Source: Flavobacteriales bacterium UBA1993
GTDB taxonomy: Bacteria; Bacteroidota; Bacteroidia; Flavobacteriales_G; Salibacteraceae
Assembly (NCBI GenBank): GCA_002336485.1
Contig: DDCZ01000078.1
Span: forward strand, 33,976 to 97,975
Reading direction: 5' to 3'
Length of the DNA stretch: 64,000 nt
Of the stretch, positions 17,618 through 24,775 are shown piece by piece. How positions within the stretch are numbered: the stretch's first letter is position 1; each line of letters starts with the position of its first letter. The position numbers and the translations under genes are program-made. The notes under the pieces are model-generated. The model had not been told where the DNA came from. It was given only the letters and a program-made list of their open reading frames with translations, and made no database searches.

Positions 17618-17959
17618 TCAGTGCGAAGATTCGGCTGCATCTTCATCTACAAAAACGAAGATTTCCTCATTCGTTTTTTTCATGTAGTAACGCTCTCTGG
17701 CAAACTTCTCCAGTTTACGGTTATCAGATAGCAGTTCTTGAAGGTCTTCCTTGATCTGAACTATTTCATGCTGGTAATAATCCTTGTCTTGATTTAGCTT
17801 ATAGAGCTCCGCTTTAAACTCGACCTGATTTATCAAGTTATGCTGATCAAAGAAGGCAAGCCACATTACAAATGAGATCATAGTAATGATGTACTTGTTC
17901 TTTAAGTACCAAGGTAATTTGTTCCAATAGGCAGCTAGCATCGTCACGAAGGTGCGCAT
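17618..17959 (-). CDS. Septum formation initiator family protein (DivIC/FtsB-like)
   Basis: A bitopic division protein of about 113 residues: a short cytoplasmic N-terminus, one membrane helix (about 20-38, IITMISFVMWLAFFD), then a coiled coil (ELYKLNQDKDYYQHEIVQIKEDLQELL) and the family ending NRKLEKFARERYYMKKTNEEIFV. FtsB/DivIC proteins link the divisome parts FtsQ and FtsL in the periplasm. I take the ATG at 17959; the longer frame from 17992 would start inside the hairpin of the GAPDH terminator. In many Flavobacteriia this gene precedes the methylmalonyl-CoA mutase subunits, as here. Confidence 0.9.
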   Translation of the reverse strand: MRTFVTMLAAYWNKLPWYLKNKYIITMISFVMWLAFFDQHNLINQVEFKAELYKLNQDKDYYQHEIVQIKEDLQELLSDNRKLEKFARERYYMKKTNEEIFVFVDEDAAESSH

Positions 17960-17975
17960 TAACAAGAAGGAGCAA

Positions 17976-18006
17976 TAAAAAAGGCCGTTCAATTATGAAC
18001 AGCCTT
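17976..18006 (-). terminator. Intrinsic terminator of the GAPDH gene
   Basis: On the minus strand AAGGC-T-GTTC, loop ATAATT, GAAC-G-GCCTT, followed by TTTTTTA. It ends the GAPDH transcript 24 bases after the stop codon. Confidence 0.85.
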
Positions 18007-18029
18007 CTATGAATTACAATGATTGCATT

Positions 18030-19502
18030 CTAATAATAGATCAGTCTTCGAACCTTTGATATTGATTTTGCCAATCGAATTACCTGCTTTGTGTATCCGA
18101 ACTCGTTGTCATACCATACATAAAGCACAATGCTTCGTTTATCTTGATGCACGATTGTAGCACTGCTGTCATAAACTGAACAACAGGTATTTCCAACTAT
18201 ATCAGACGAAACACACTCCTCATTCGTGTTGTAGTTTATCTGGTTCACAAGGTTGCCATCCAATGCGGCATTCTTGATCAAAGCATCAATGCCATCAACA
18301 CTCGTGTCTTTGCCAACTGTTAGGCTAAGAATGGCTAAAGATCCATTTGGAACAGGAACACGAACGGCATTGGCCGTTAACTTGTCCTGAAGTTCAGGAA
18401 TTACCTTAGTAACCGCTTTTCCAGCGCCAGTTTCTGTAATTACCATGTTAATTGCAGCAGACCGGCCACGTCTTTCCTTCTTATGGAAATTGTCTAGAAG
18501 GTTTTGGTCATTGGTGTATGCGTGAACAGTTTCGATATGTCCCTTTTCTACGCCTAAATGATCATTTATCACTTTTAGAACAGGAACGATCGCGTTTGTA
18601 GTACATGACGCCGCAGAGTAAATATCTTCCTTGTCATAGTCAATGTCGCGGCTATTTACAGCATAAACAATGTTTGGAATTTCCTTTCCGGGAGCGGTAA
18701 GCAAAACCTTGCTCGCACCTTTGGCCTCAAGGTGTCGACTTAAAGCAGTTCGATCCTTAAAAACCCCGGTGTTGTCGATGATTAAAGCATCGTGAATTCC
18801 GTATTCGGTATAATCAATGTCTTCAGGGTTATTGGCCGAAATAAATGATACACGCTGACCATTAATAATCAGAGCCATGTTTTCCGTGTCTTCGACAATG
18901 GAACCTTGGAATGGACCGTGAACCGAGTCATTTCTCAGCAAGTAGGCCCTTTTTTTGAGTTGAGATGCGTCAATTTTTCGAACAACTATTGCGCGAAGTC
19001 GAAGCTGTTGTCCTTTTCCTGCTTGCTTAATGAGCTCGCGTGCCGCCAACCTTCCGATTCGACCAAATCCGAACAATACAACGTCCTTTGGTTCAAATGT
19101 TCCCTGTGCCTCGGAAGTGAACCCGCCAAGTTTAGATGCAAGAAACTCTGCTTTATTAGCGAACTGTGCCTTTTCTGTATCCCATTCGGAGCTCAGTCGT
19201 CCAATGTCAAGTTTTGAAGGCGCCACGGTCATGTTCAACAACTCTTGGGCAAGTTCCGCAGAATCTTTGATTAAGATCTCTCTTCCAACTACAGAGTTTG
19301 CATAGTCGTGAAGCTGCAGCAATTCGGAAACACTTGCGTCTGCGAGTGGGTTTCTGAAAAGCACTAGTTCAATGCCTTTGTCGTATAGAAGTCTACCAAC
19401 GCAGTGCTGAAGGTTCACTGCTTCCTTCTCTTGATTAATGTAGTCGTTAAAATGTGAATGATAGTTTTCCTTCACTTCGTTTTCAATCGTGCCGTTTCCC
19501 AT
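18030..19502 (-). CDS. gap: Glyceraldehyde-3-phosphate dehydrogenase with a Bacteroidota-type N-terminal extension
   Basis: A 490-residue GAPDH, about 150 residues longer than the standard enzyme. Residues 1-138 are an extra helical region (YDKGIELVLFRNPLADASVSEL and onward) found in one of the GAPDH paralogues of many Flavobacteriia. The catalytic part follows: the NAD-binding GFGRIG at 145-150, the active-site SAASCTTNAIVPVL with Cys near 300, TVHAYTNDQN, RRGRSAA and YDNEFGYTKQVIRL. It oxidises glyceraldehyde 3-phosphate to 1,3-bisphosphoglycerate, or runs in reverse for gluconeogenesis. The extension's role is not known to me. It lies between the rpoD terminator and its own terminator, so it is monocistronic. 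Confidence 0.93.
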   Translation of the reverse strand: MGNGTIENEVKENYHSHFNDYINQEKEAVNLQHCVGRLLYDKGIELVLFRNPLADASVSELLQLHDYANSVVGREILIKDSAELAQELLNMTVAPSKLDIGRLSSEWDTEKAQFANKAEFLASKLGGFTSEAQGTFEPKDVVLFGFGRIGRLAARELIKQAGKGQQLRLRAIVVRKIDASQLKKRAYLLRNDSVHGPFQGSIVEDTENMALIINGQRVSFISANNPEDIDYTEYGIHDALIIDNTGVFKDRTALSRHLEAKGASKVLLTAPGKEIPNIVYAVNSRDIDYDKEDIYSAASCTTNAIVPVLKVINDHLGVEKGHIETVHAYTNDQNLLDNFHKKERRGRSAAINMVITETGAGKAVTKVIPELQDKLTANAVRVPVPNGSLAILSLTVGKDTSVDGIDALIKNAALDGNLVNQINYNTNEECVSSDIVGNTCCSVYDSSATIVHQDKRSIVLYVWYDNEFGYTKQVIRLAKSISKVRRLIYY

Positions 19503-19544
19503 TGAAATATATTTTTTGTCGAGGTTTTGTTTTTGTTGTAAAAT

Positions 19545-19567
19545 AAAAAAGGCCGCGATTGCGGCCT
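19545..19567 (-). terminator. Intrinsic terminator of rpoD
   Basis: On the minus strand GGCCGC, loop AATC, GCGGCC and a run of six T. It begins just after the rpoD stop at 19574. Confidence 0.9.
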
Positions 19568-19573
19568 AATTTC

Positions 19574-20440
19574 TTATTCTCCTAAATACATTTTTAGGAG
19601 TCGACTTCTCGAATTCTGACGAAGTCGTCGTATTGCTTTTTCTTTGATTTGTCTCACTCGCTCTCGAGTTAAATCAAATTTGTCTCCAATTTCTTCAAGT
19701 GTCAATCCATGGTTCATGCCAATGCCGAAGAACAATCGAATCACATCTCTTTCTCTTTCTGTAAGAGTTTCAAGTGAACGCTCAATTTCGGTTTGTAACG
19801 ACTCACGCATCAAATCACCGTCCGCACTTGGAGATTCATTGTTGCTTATAAGGTCTAACAGACTGAAGTCTTCATCTTCCTTTAATGGAGCGTCGACAGA
19901 CACATGTCTACCTGAAACACTCATCGTGTCTTTTACTTTCTCTTCCGGAATCTCAAGAGCTGAAGCCAATTCATCGGCAACTGGTGGTCTTTCATACCGC
20001 TGCTCTAATTGAGCGTAAGCCTTGTTGATCTTATTCAATGAACCTACCTGATTCAATGGTAATCTCACAATTCTAGATTGCTCAGCAATCGCTTGAAGGA
20101 TTGATTGACGAATCCACCAAACAGCGTAGGAGATGAATTTGAATCCACGAGTTTCATCAAAACGTTTAGCCGCTTTGATCAATCCTAAGTTGCCTTCATT
20201 AATTAAATCAGGAAGCGTAAGTCCTTGATTTTGATATTGTTTAGAAACGGAGACTACAAAACGAAGGTTGGCCCGCACGAGTTTCTCAAGTGCGCGTTGG
20301 TCTCCCTTTTTGATACGTTTTGCTAGTTCAACTTCCTGCTCCGCGTTGATCATGTCTTCGCGGCTGATCTCTGTCAAATACTTGTCAAGAGACTGACTGT
20401 CTCTGTTCGTAATCGACTTGGTAATTTTTAGTTGCCTCAT
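19574..20440 (-). CDS. rpoD: Primary RNA polymerase sigma factor RpoD/SigA
   Basis: A 288-residue sigma-70 factor of the short Bacteroidota type that lacks the long region 1.1 and non-conserved insert. Region 1.2 is DSLDKYLTEISRE-like near residue 15; region 2 has LVRANLRFVVSVSKQYQNQG, DLINEGNLGLIKAAKRFD and FKFISYAVWWIRQSI; region 3 follows; region 4 has RERDVIRLFFGIG and the helix-turn-helix LTLEEIGDKFDLTRERVRQI. It recognises the TTG/TAnnTTTG promoters seen in this window. It has its own promoter and terminator. Confidence 0.98.
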   Translation of the reverse strand: MRQLKITKSITNRDSQSLDKYLTEISREDMINAEQEVELAKRIKKGDQRALEKLVRANLRFVVSVSKQYQNQGLTLPDLINEGNLGLIKAAKRFDETRGFKFISYAVWWIRQSILQAIAEQSRIVRLPLNQVGSLNKINKAYAQLEQRYERPPVADELASALEIPEEKVKDTMSVSGRHVSVDAPLKEDEDFSLLDLISNNESPSADGDLMRESLQTEIERSLETLTERERDVIRLFFGIGMNHGLTLEEIGDKFDLTRERVRQIKEKAIRRLRQNSRSRLLKMYLGE

Positions 20441-20484
20441 TTCTTAATTTTCCTCTCTGTTTGATTAGCCCAGAAACGGGCCTG

Positions 20485-20515
20485 CAAAGGTAAGCTATTT
20501 TACGTACGATCGCAA
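20485..20515 (-). promoter_or_regulatory. Promoter of rpoD
   Basis: On the minus strand TTG (20515-20513), a 20-base spacer, then TACCTTTG (20492-20485), a perfect TAnnTTTG. The implied leader is about 40 bases. The gene would thus be read by the sigma factor it encodes. Confidence 0.7.
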
Positions 20516-20584
20516 TCAAGGAGTAATCCTCTTATTAATAGACGTATGATAATGGTAAAACGAAAGTTGTTTGAATAAGTTTCA

Positions 20585-22057
20585 TTAAAGCCCAAACCCG
20601 TAGTAGGCGCGCTTTCCATTTGGATACATTCCTTCTAGCAACACACCACCAGACTTTGATTCTAACATTTCGAACATGTGATCTCTATCTGTAATCGGTT
20701 CCTCATCAATGGATAATACAATAAACCCCTCAAGAATGCCGGCGCTTTTAAGTTTGCCTTTTTGAATTTCAGACACCATTACTCCATGATCAATTCCAAG
20801 CTTAGTTTTTGTCTCATCGTCTATATCATTAATTAAGGCACCAAGCTTTTCATTCAACTCCATCTCCTCTTTCATTGCAACCTCAGCTTCGCCAAATCTG
20901 TTTCGAAGTATGATTGGAAGGTCAACCGATTTTTCATCTCGATATACAGAGATTAAAATTTGATCGCCCGGTCGGAAGCGGCTTATTTGTTCTTGCAGTT
21001 CAGTGACCGATTTTACATTCACTTCTGCCACCTTGTAAATAATATCTCCAGGCAATACGCCTGCATCTTTAGCCGCCCCACGGTCAATTGTTTCAGCAAC
21101 ATAAATTCCTGTGAGGTCTGAGATTCCTTCCTCATCTGCCAGCGCTTGATCAATGTTTCGAATACTAACTCCTAAATACCCACGCTGGACGGTTCCAAAT
21201 TCAAGCAGATCTTCGACCACCTTTGTCACTATGTTTACAGGGATCGCGAAGCTATATCCAGTGTATGATCCGGTGTTTGACTTTATCGCCGCGTTTATTC
21301 CGATCAATTCGCCGTTCGTATTTACCAAGGCACCCCCGCTATTTCCTGGGTTTACCGCTGCGTCGGTTTGGATAAATGATTCAACGGCGTTCATTCCGTC
21401 AGGACCATTCGCCAAGATATTAATATCCCGCCCCTTTGCGCTTACAATCCCTGCCGTCACAGTTGACTCTAAATTGAACGGGTTTCCGACGGCAAGAACC
21501 CATTCACCTAACTTAACTTGATCGCTATTGCCATATTCGATTTTTGGGAGATCAGAACCTTCAACTTTTAACAATGCCAAGTCGGAACTTGGATCTTGCC
21601 CAATGACATCCGCAGTGTAGGTTTTGTTGTCATTCATGGTGACTTCAACCTTGGAAGCACCATCAATAACGTGGTTATTTGTGACAATATATCCGTCATC
21701 CGAAATGATTACACCTGAACCTGCACCAGCACCAACCCTCGGTGGCTTTTGATAAATGCCGTCTCCAAAGAAAAAATGTCTGATCGGGTCAAATGTGTAG
21801 TATCCACCATCAAGTTCAAATGTTGTTTTAACATGAACCACAGCATTTACAGTTCTCTGAGCCGCGTCCGTAAAATCAACAGCTTGAGCTGGCATGGCAT
21901 AATTTACAGCGTGATTTGACTGTGTTAAATGTTGAGCTCGGAGCTGCTCGATCAAAAGTTCCCTTTCATATTCACTGTTGTCCAGGGCAACCATTGTGAA
22001 GACTACAAGCAATCCTCCGACGAATGAAGCGGCGACATATCCTAATTTGTTTTTCAT
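20585..22057 (-). CDS. DegP/HtrA (Do) family periplasmic serine protease
   Basis: A 490-residue envelope quality-control protease. An N-terminal signal anchor (LGYVAASFVGGLLVVFTMVA) is followed by a trypsin-like domain with the triad His129 (TNNHVID), Asp159 (PSSDLALLK) and Ser240 (GNSGGAL), then a PDZ domain around GYLGVSIRNID...DRGAAKDAGVLPGDIIYKV and a second, weaker PDZ-like segment near the C-terminus (HGVMVSEIQKGKLKSAGI). HtrA proteins degrade or chaperone misfolded exported proteins. It lies upstream of rpoD on the same strand but 144 bases and a promoter separate them. Confidence 0.93.
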   Translation of the reverse strand: MKNKLGYVAASFVGGLLVVFTMVALDNSEYERELLIEQLRAQHLTQSNHAVNYAMPAQAVDFTDAAQRTVNAVVHVKTTFELDGGYYTFDPIRHFFFGDGIYQKPPRVGAGAGSGVIISDDGYIVTNNHVIDGASKVEVTMNDNKTYTADVIGQDPSSDLALLKVEGSDLPKIEYGNSDQVKLGEWVLAVGNPFNLESTVTAGIVSAKGRDINILANGPDGMNAVESFIQTDAAVNPGNSGGALVNTNGELIGINAAIKSNTGSYTGYSFAIPVNIVTKVVEDLLEFGTVQRGYLGVSIRNIDQALADEEGISDLTGIYVAETIDRGAAKDAGVLPGDIIYKVAEVNVKSVTELQEQISRFRPGDQILISVYRDEKSVDLPIILRNRFGEAEVAMKEEMELNEKLGALINDIDDETKTKLGIDHGVMVSEIQKGKLKSAGILEGFIVLSIDEEPITDRDHMFEMLESKSGGVLLEGMYPNGKRAYYGFGL

Positions 22058-22193
22058 TTTGTGTTTTTTCTTTTCAAAGAAACTGAGTCGCGACCCATTT
22101 AGTTTTATGGGCGCTGTTAATTAATGTTAGACCAATAGAGGCTGAATGGAAGGATAAAATCCTCTTTTTTGTAGCATAACACAGAATTCGATA

Positions 22194-22967
22194 ATGAAGT
22201 TCTCTAAATATCATGGAGCGGGAAATGATTTTGTCATAATAGACGATCGCGATGAATCAATTGGGCACCTTGATGCGACCGTTATTAAAGCTATTTGCGA
22301 CAGGCATTTTGGCGTCGGTGCAGATGGTTTGATGCTTTTACGCAACGATTCGGAGGTGGATTTCAAGATGGTATATTTCAATTCTGACGGAAATCAAAGC
22401 TCTATGTGCGGAAATGGAGGCAGATGCCTCGTCGCGTTTGCGAAGCGATTGGGAGTGATTGACACGGATACGGAGTTCAGCGCCATTGATGGAAGGCATC
22501 ATGCAACGCTTTTATCCGAAGACTCGGTTTCCCTTCAAATGAATGATGTGGCTTCACTAGAGGTTTTGGATAAATCAAGTGTGTTTCTGGATACGGGATC
22601 TCCGCATGTTGTCGTGACGCGCAAAAACATCAAGGAGATGGATTTAGTCGCGGAGGCACAAGTAATCAGGAATTCAGAGCGGTTCGTTACCGATGGTGTA
22701 AATGTCAACTTTGTTGAGCTGATTGATGAAGCCATACACATTCGCACATATGAACGGGGTGTTGAGAATGAAACCCTAGCCTGCGGAACCGGAGTTACCG
22801 CAGCTGCAATCGCGCTGCATTACTTGGGGTTATCCGGTGAAAGTGTCAATGTAAAAGCTATTGGAGGCAGTCTATCTGTGCGTTTCAAATTCTCAGACAA
22901 TATGTATCAGGATGTTTGGAAAACGGGGCCGATTAAACATGTGTTTGAGGGAACGTGGATAGGATGA
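22194..22967 (+). CDS. dapF: Diaminopimelate epimerase
   Basis: A 257-residue cytoplasmic enzyme that converts LL- to meso-diaminopimelate for lysine and peptidoglycan. Both catalytic cysteines are present: Cys72 in SSMCGNGGR and Cys197 in ETLACGTGVTAAA. The N-terminal MKFSKYHGAGNDFVIID and GVGADGLM are standard. Length is close to the usual 260-280. It is first in a plus-strand run with an acetyltransferase and mltG, each overlapping the next by four bases. Confidence 0.97.
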   Translation: MKFSKYHGAGNDFVIIDDRDESIGHLDATVIKAICDRHFGVGADGLMLLRNDSEVDFKMVYFNSDGNQSSMCGNGGRCLVAFAKRLGVIDTDTEFSAIDGRHHATLLSEDSVSLQMNDVASLEVLDKSSVFLDTGSPHVVVTRKNIKEMDLVAEAQVIRNSERFVTDGVNVNFVELIDEAIHIRTYERGVENETLACGTGVTAAAIALHYLGLSGESVNVKAIGGSLSVRFKFSDNMYQDVWKTGPIKHVFEGTWIG

Positions 22968-23479
22968 TTCTGACAGATCAACATATCAGTATCAGACATG
23001 CCTCGCTTGAAGATGTAGAGGCAATATTTCAGTGGGAAAACAACAAAGACCACTGGTTTGTCAGTAATACGCAAGTTCCATTTACACGAGAACAGATTAT
23101 CCAGTTTATTCGATTTGAAAACGACATCTATGGATCGAATCAAACAAGGTTTATGATTTTAAATGCGGATGGTTTACCTCTTGGATGCATCGACTTATTT
23201 GATTTCGACCCGGTAAATATGCGAGTAGGAGTTGGTGTGTTAATCGATCCTCAGTTTCGCGGAAAAGGTTACGGAAAGGCCGCGATTGCTCTGGTGATGA
23301 AGTATTGCGCCGAGGAACTAAAGGTGCGCCAGCTGTATGCAGAGGTATTAGAAAGTAACAGGGCAAGTCAGGTTATTTTCGAGAGCATGGGCTTCACAGA
23401 GTCAGGCAAGAAAAAACAATGGATGTTGGATGGTGAGACGTTTGTTGATCAAATTTTTTATCAAAGATTGTTGGTATGA
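22964..23479 (+). CDS. GNAT-family N-acetyltransferase (RimJ/RimL-like)
   Basis: A 171-residue acetyltransferase. It begins with ISIRHASLEDVEAIFQWENN and carries the acetyl-CoA loop DPQFRGKGYGKAAIALVM (the R/Q-x-x-G-x-G/A signature) and the late YAEVLESNRASQVIFESMGF motif of the RimJ/RimL group, which modifies protein or small-molecule amines. The substrate is unknown. I take ATG 22964, which overlaps the dapF stop as ATGA, rather than the GTG nine bases earlier. The position between two cell-wall genes is suggestive but not proof of a wall role. Confidence 0.88.
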   Translation: MILTDQHISIRHASLEDVEAIFQWENNKDHWFVSNTQVPFTREQIIQFIRFENDIYGSNQTRFMILNADGLPLGCIDLFDFDPVNMRVGVGVLIDPQFRGKGYGKAAIALVMKYCAEELKVRQLYAEVLESNRASQVIFESMGFTESGKKKQWMLDGETFVDQIFYQRLLV

Positions 23480-24510
23480 AACCTGTTCGCTTTTTACTTG
23501 GTTTGGGACTCTGCCTCACCCTTGGCGCAGCTTGGCTGACGTGGGATTATTCGCAGCGATTTTTAAAACCAAATGTGCAATTGAGTGAATCTTCAACAGA
23601 GTTTTTTATTCGATCGCAATGGAGCTTCACTGAGCTGTTGCAGAATCTTCACAAGGAGGGGGTGATCACAGATTCAGCCTCATTTCGATGGGTGGCGACC
23701 TACAAGAAATTCGACATTAATGTACAACCAGGCAGATATATCATTCTTGATGGAATGAATAACAATCAGTTAGTCAACGTTCTGCGAAGTCAAAACACTC
23801 CAATTGACGTATTGGTTAAGTCTGCTCGAACTACAAGTGAACTGGCGAAGTCGGTTTCCTCGGTTTTAGAGTTTAGTGAAGAAGACCTAATGGATCTAAT
23901 ATCCAATGATGGGTTTTGCGAACGGTATGGATTTTCCTCGATTACGATTAGCACCATCTTCATCCCAAATACATATGAATTTTACTGGAATACAACGGCC
24001 GAGGAGTTTATGGAACGGATGGCTCGGGAGTATAAGCGCTATTGGAATGAGGATAGAATAAACAAGGCCAAAAAAATTGGCCTATCGCAATCGCAGGTTA
24101 CAATTCTTGCCTCAATTGTACAATCAGAGCAGGCGGCGCATTCAGATGAACGACCGATCGTTGCAGGACTCTATCTGAACAGAATAAAAAAAGGTATGCG
24201 TTTGGAGTCCGATCCTACGTTGATCTTCGCATTAGGAGACTTTTCAATCAAACGGGTTTTGAATGCACATAAAAAGGTAGATTCTCCGTACAACACGTAT
24301 ATGCACTCTGGGCTACCTCCTGGGCCGATTCTATTACCGCAGCAAAGCTCGATCGATGCCGTGTTAAATGCCGCAGATCACAATTACATTTTTATGTGTG
24401 CCAAAGAGGATTTCTCAGGATACCACTATTTCTCATCAAATTATAGGCAGCATCTCAATTATGCGAGAAGGTATCAACGGGCGTTGAATCAGCGAAAAGT
24501 CTATAGATAA
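23476..24510 (+). CDS. mltG: Endolytic murein transglycosylase MltG (YceG family)
   Basis: A 344-residue inner-membrane enzyme that cleaves nascent glycan strands and so sets their length. One N-terminal membrane helix (about 5-23), a LysM-like region, and the YceG catalytic domain: LASIVQSEQA with the catalytic Glu at 218, then DERPIVAGLYLNRIKKGMRL.SDPT and the YNTYMHSGLPPGPI motif. The start overlaps the acetyltransferase stop (ATGA). Together with dapF this makes a small peptidoglycan operon. Confidence 0.95.
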   Translation: MKPVRFLLGLGLCLTLGAAWLTWDYSQRFLKPNVQLSESSTEFFIRSQWSFTELLQNLHKEGVITDSASFRWVATYKKFDINVQPGRYIILDGMNNNQLVNVLRSQNTPIDVLVKSARTTSELAKSVSSVLEFSEEDLMDLISNDGFCERYGFSSITISTIFIPNTYEFYWNTTAEEFMERMAREYKRYWNEDRINKAKKIGLSQSQVTILASIVQSEQAAHSDERPIVAGLYLNRIKKGMRLESDPTLIFALGDFSIKRVLNAHKKVDSPYNTYMHSGLPPGPILLPQQSSIDAVLNAADHNYIFMCAKEDFSGYHYFSSNYRQHLNYARRYQRALNQRKVYR

Positions 24511-24515
24511 CCTGT

Positions 24516-24749
24516 TTAGTACCCTCTTTTAATACGTCTTTCTCGTTTCTTTAAGCTTTTGTGCGCTGTCACCGTGTGCTTATGCTTTCGCACTTGACTC
24601 CGCCTATGCATATCGCACTTGATCACCCCGCAGCACTTATTTTTTTTGCGGTAGGCATTTCCACCGTCTAGAGTCATGCACGACGGAAGTAGCATTGAAC
24701 TGATAAATAATAAACCCAGCAAGTTTTTCCATCTTAGCCTCATACCCAC
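24516..24749 (-). CDS. Small basic putative lipoprotein
   Basis: Seventy-seven residues. The first 24 form a lipoprotein signal with lipobox LPSC (Cys near 24), so the mature protein is about 54 residues. The mature part is unusually basic, with a Cys-Cys pair, HRRSQVRKHKHT and LKKRERRIKRGY. No family is recognised. It lies 26 bases before the stop of the larger glycosyltransferase gene on the same strand. A predicted mature pI well above 10 for a lipoprotein suggests binding to an acidic polymer, but that is only a guess. Confidence 0.65.
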   Translation of the reverse strand: MGMRLRWKNLLGLLFISSMLLPSCMTLDGGNAYRKKNKCCGVIKCDMHRRSQVRKHKHTVTAHKSLKKRERRIKRGY

Positions 24750-24775
24750 AAATTTAGGAAAGAAGCCATTTCAAA

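Noticed and set aside
17959..17992. A longer start for the DivIC-like gene
   Set aside because: The upstream ATG is inside the hairpin of the GAPDH terminator, so the mRNA would lack or bury it; the internal ATG gives the family-typical length.
22150..22170. Hairpin AGGAT-AAA-ATCCT followed by six T before dapF
   Set aside because: It looks like a weak terminator, but no plus-strand gene precedes it; the stem is short, so I do not call it as a feature.
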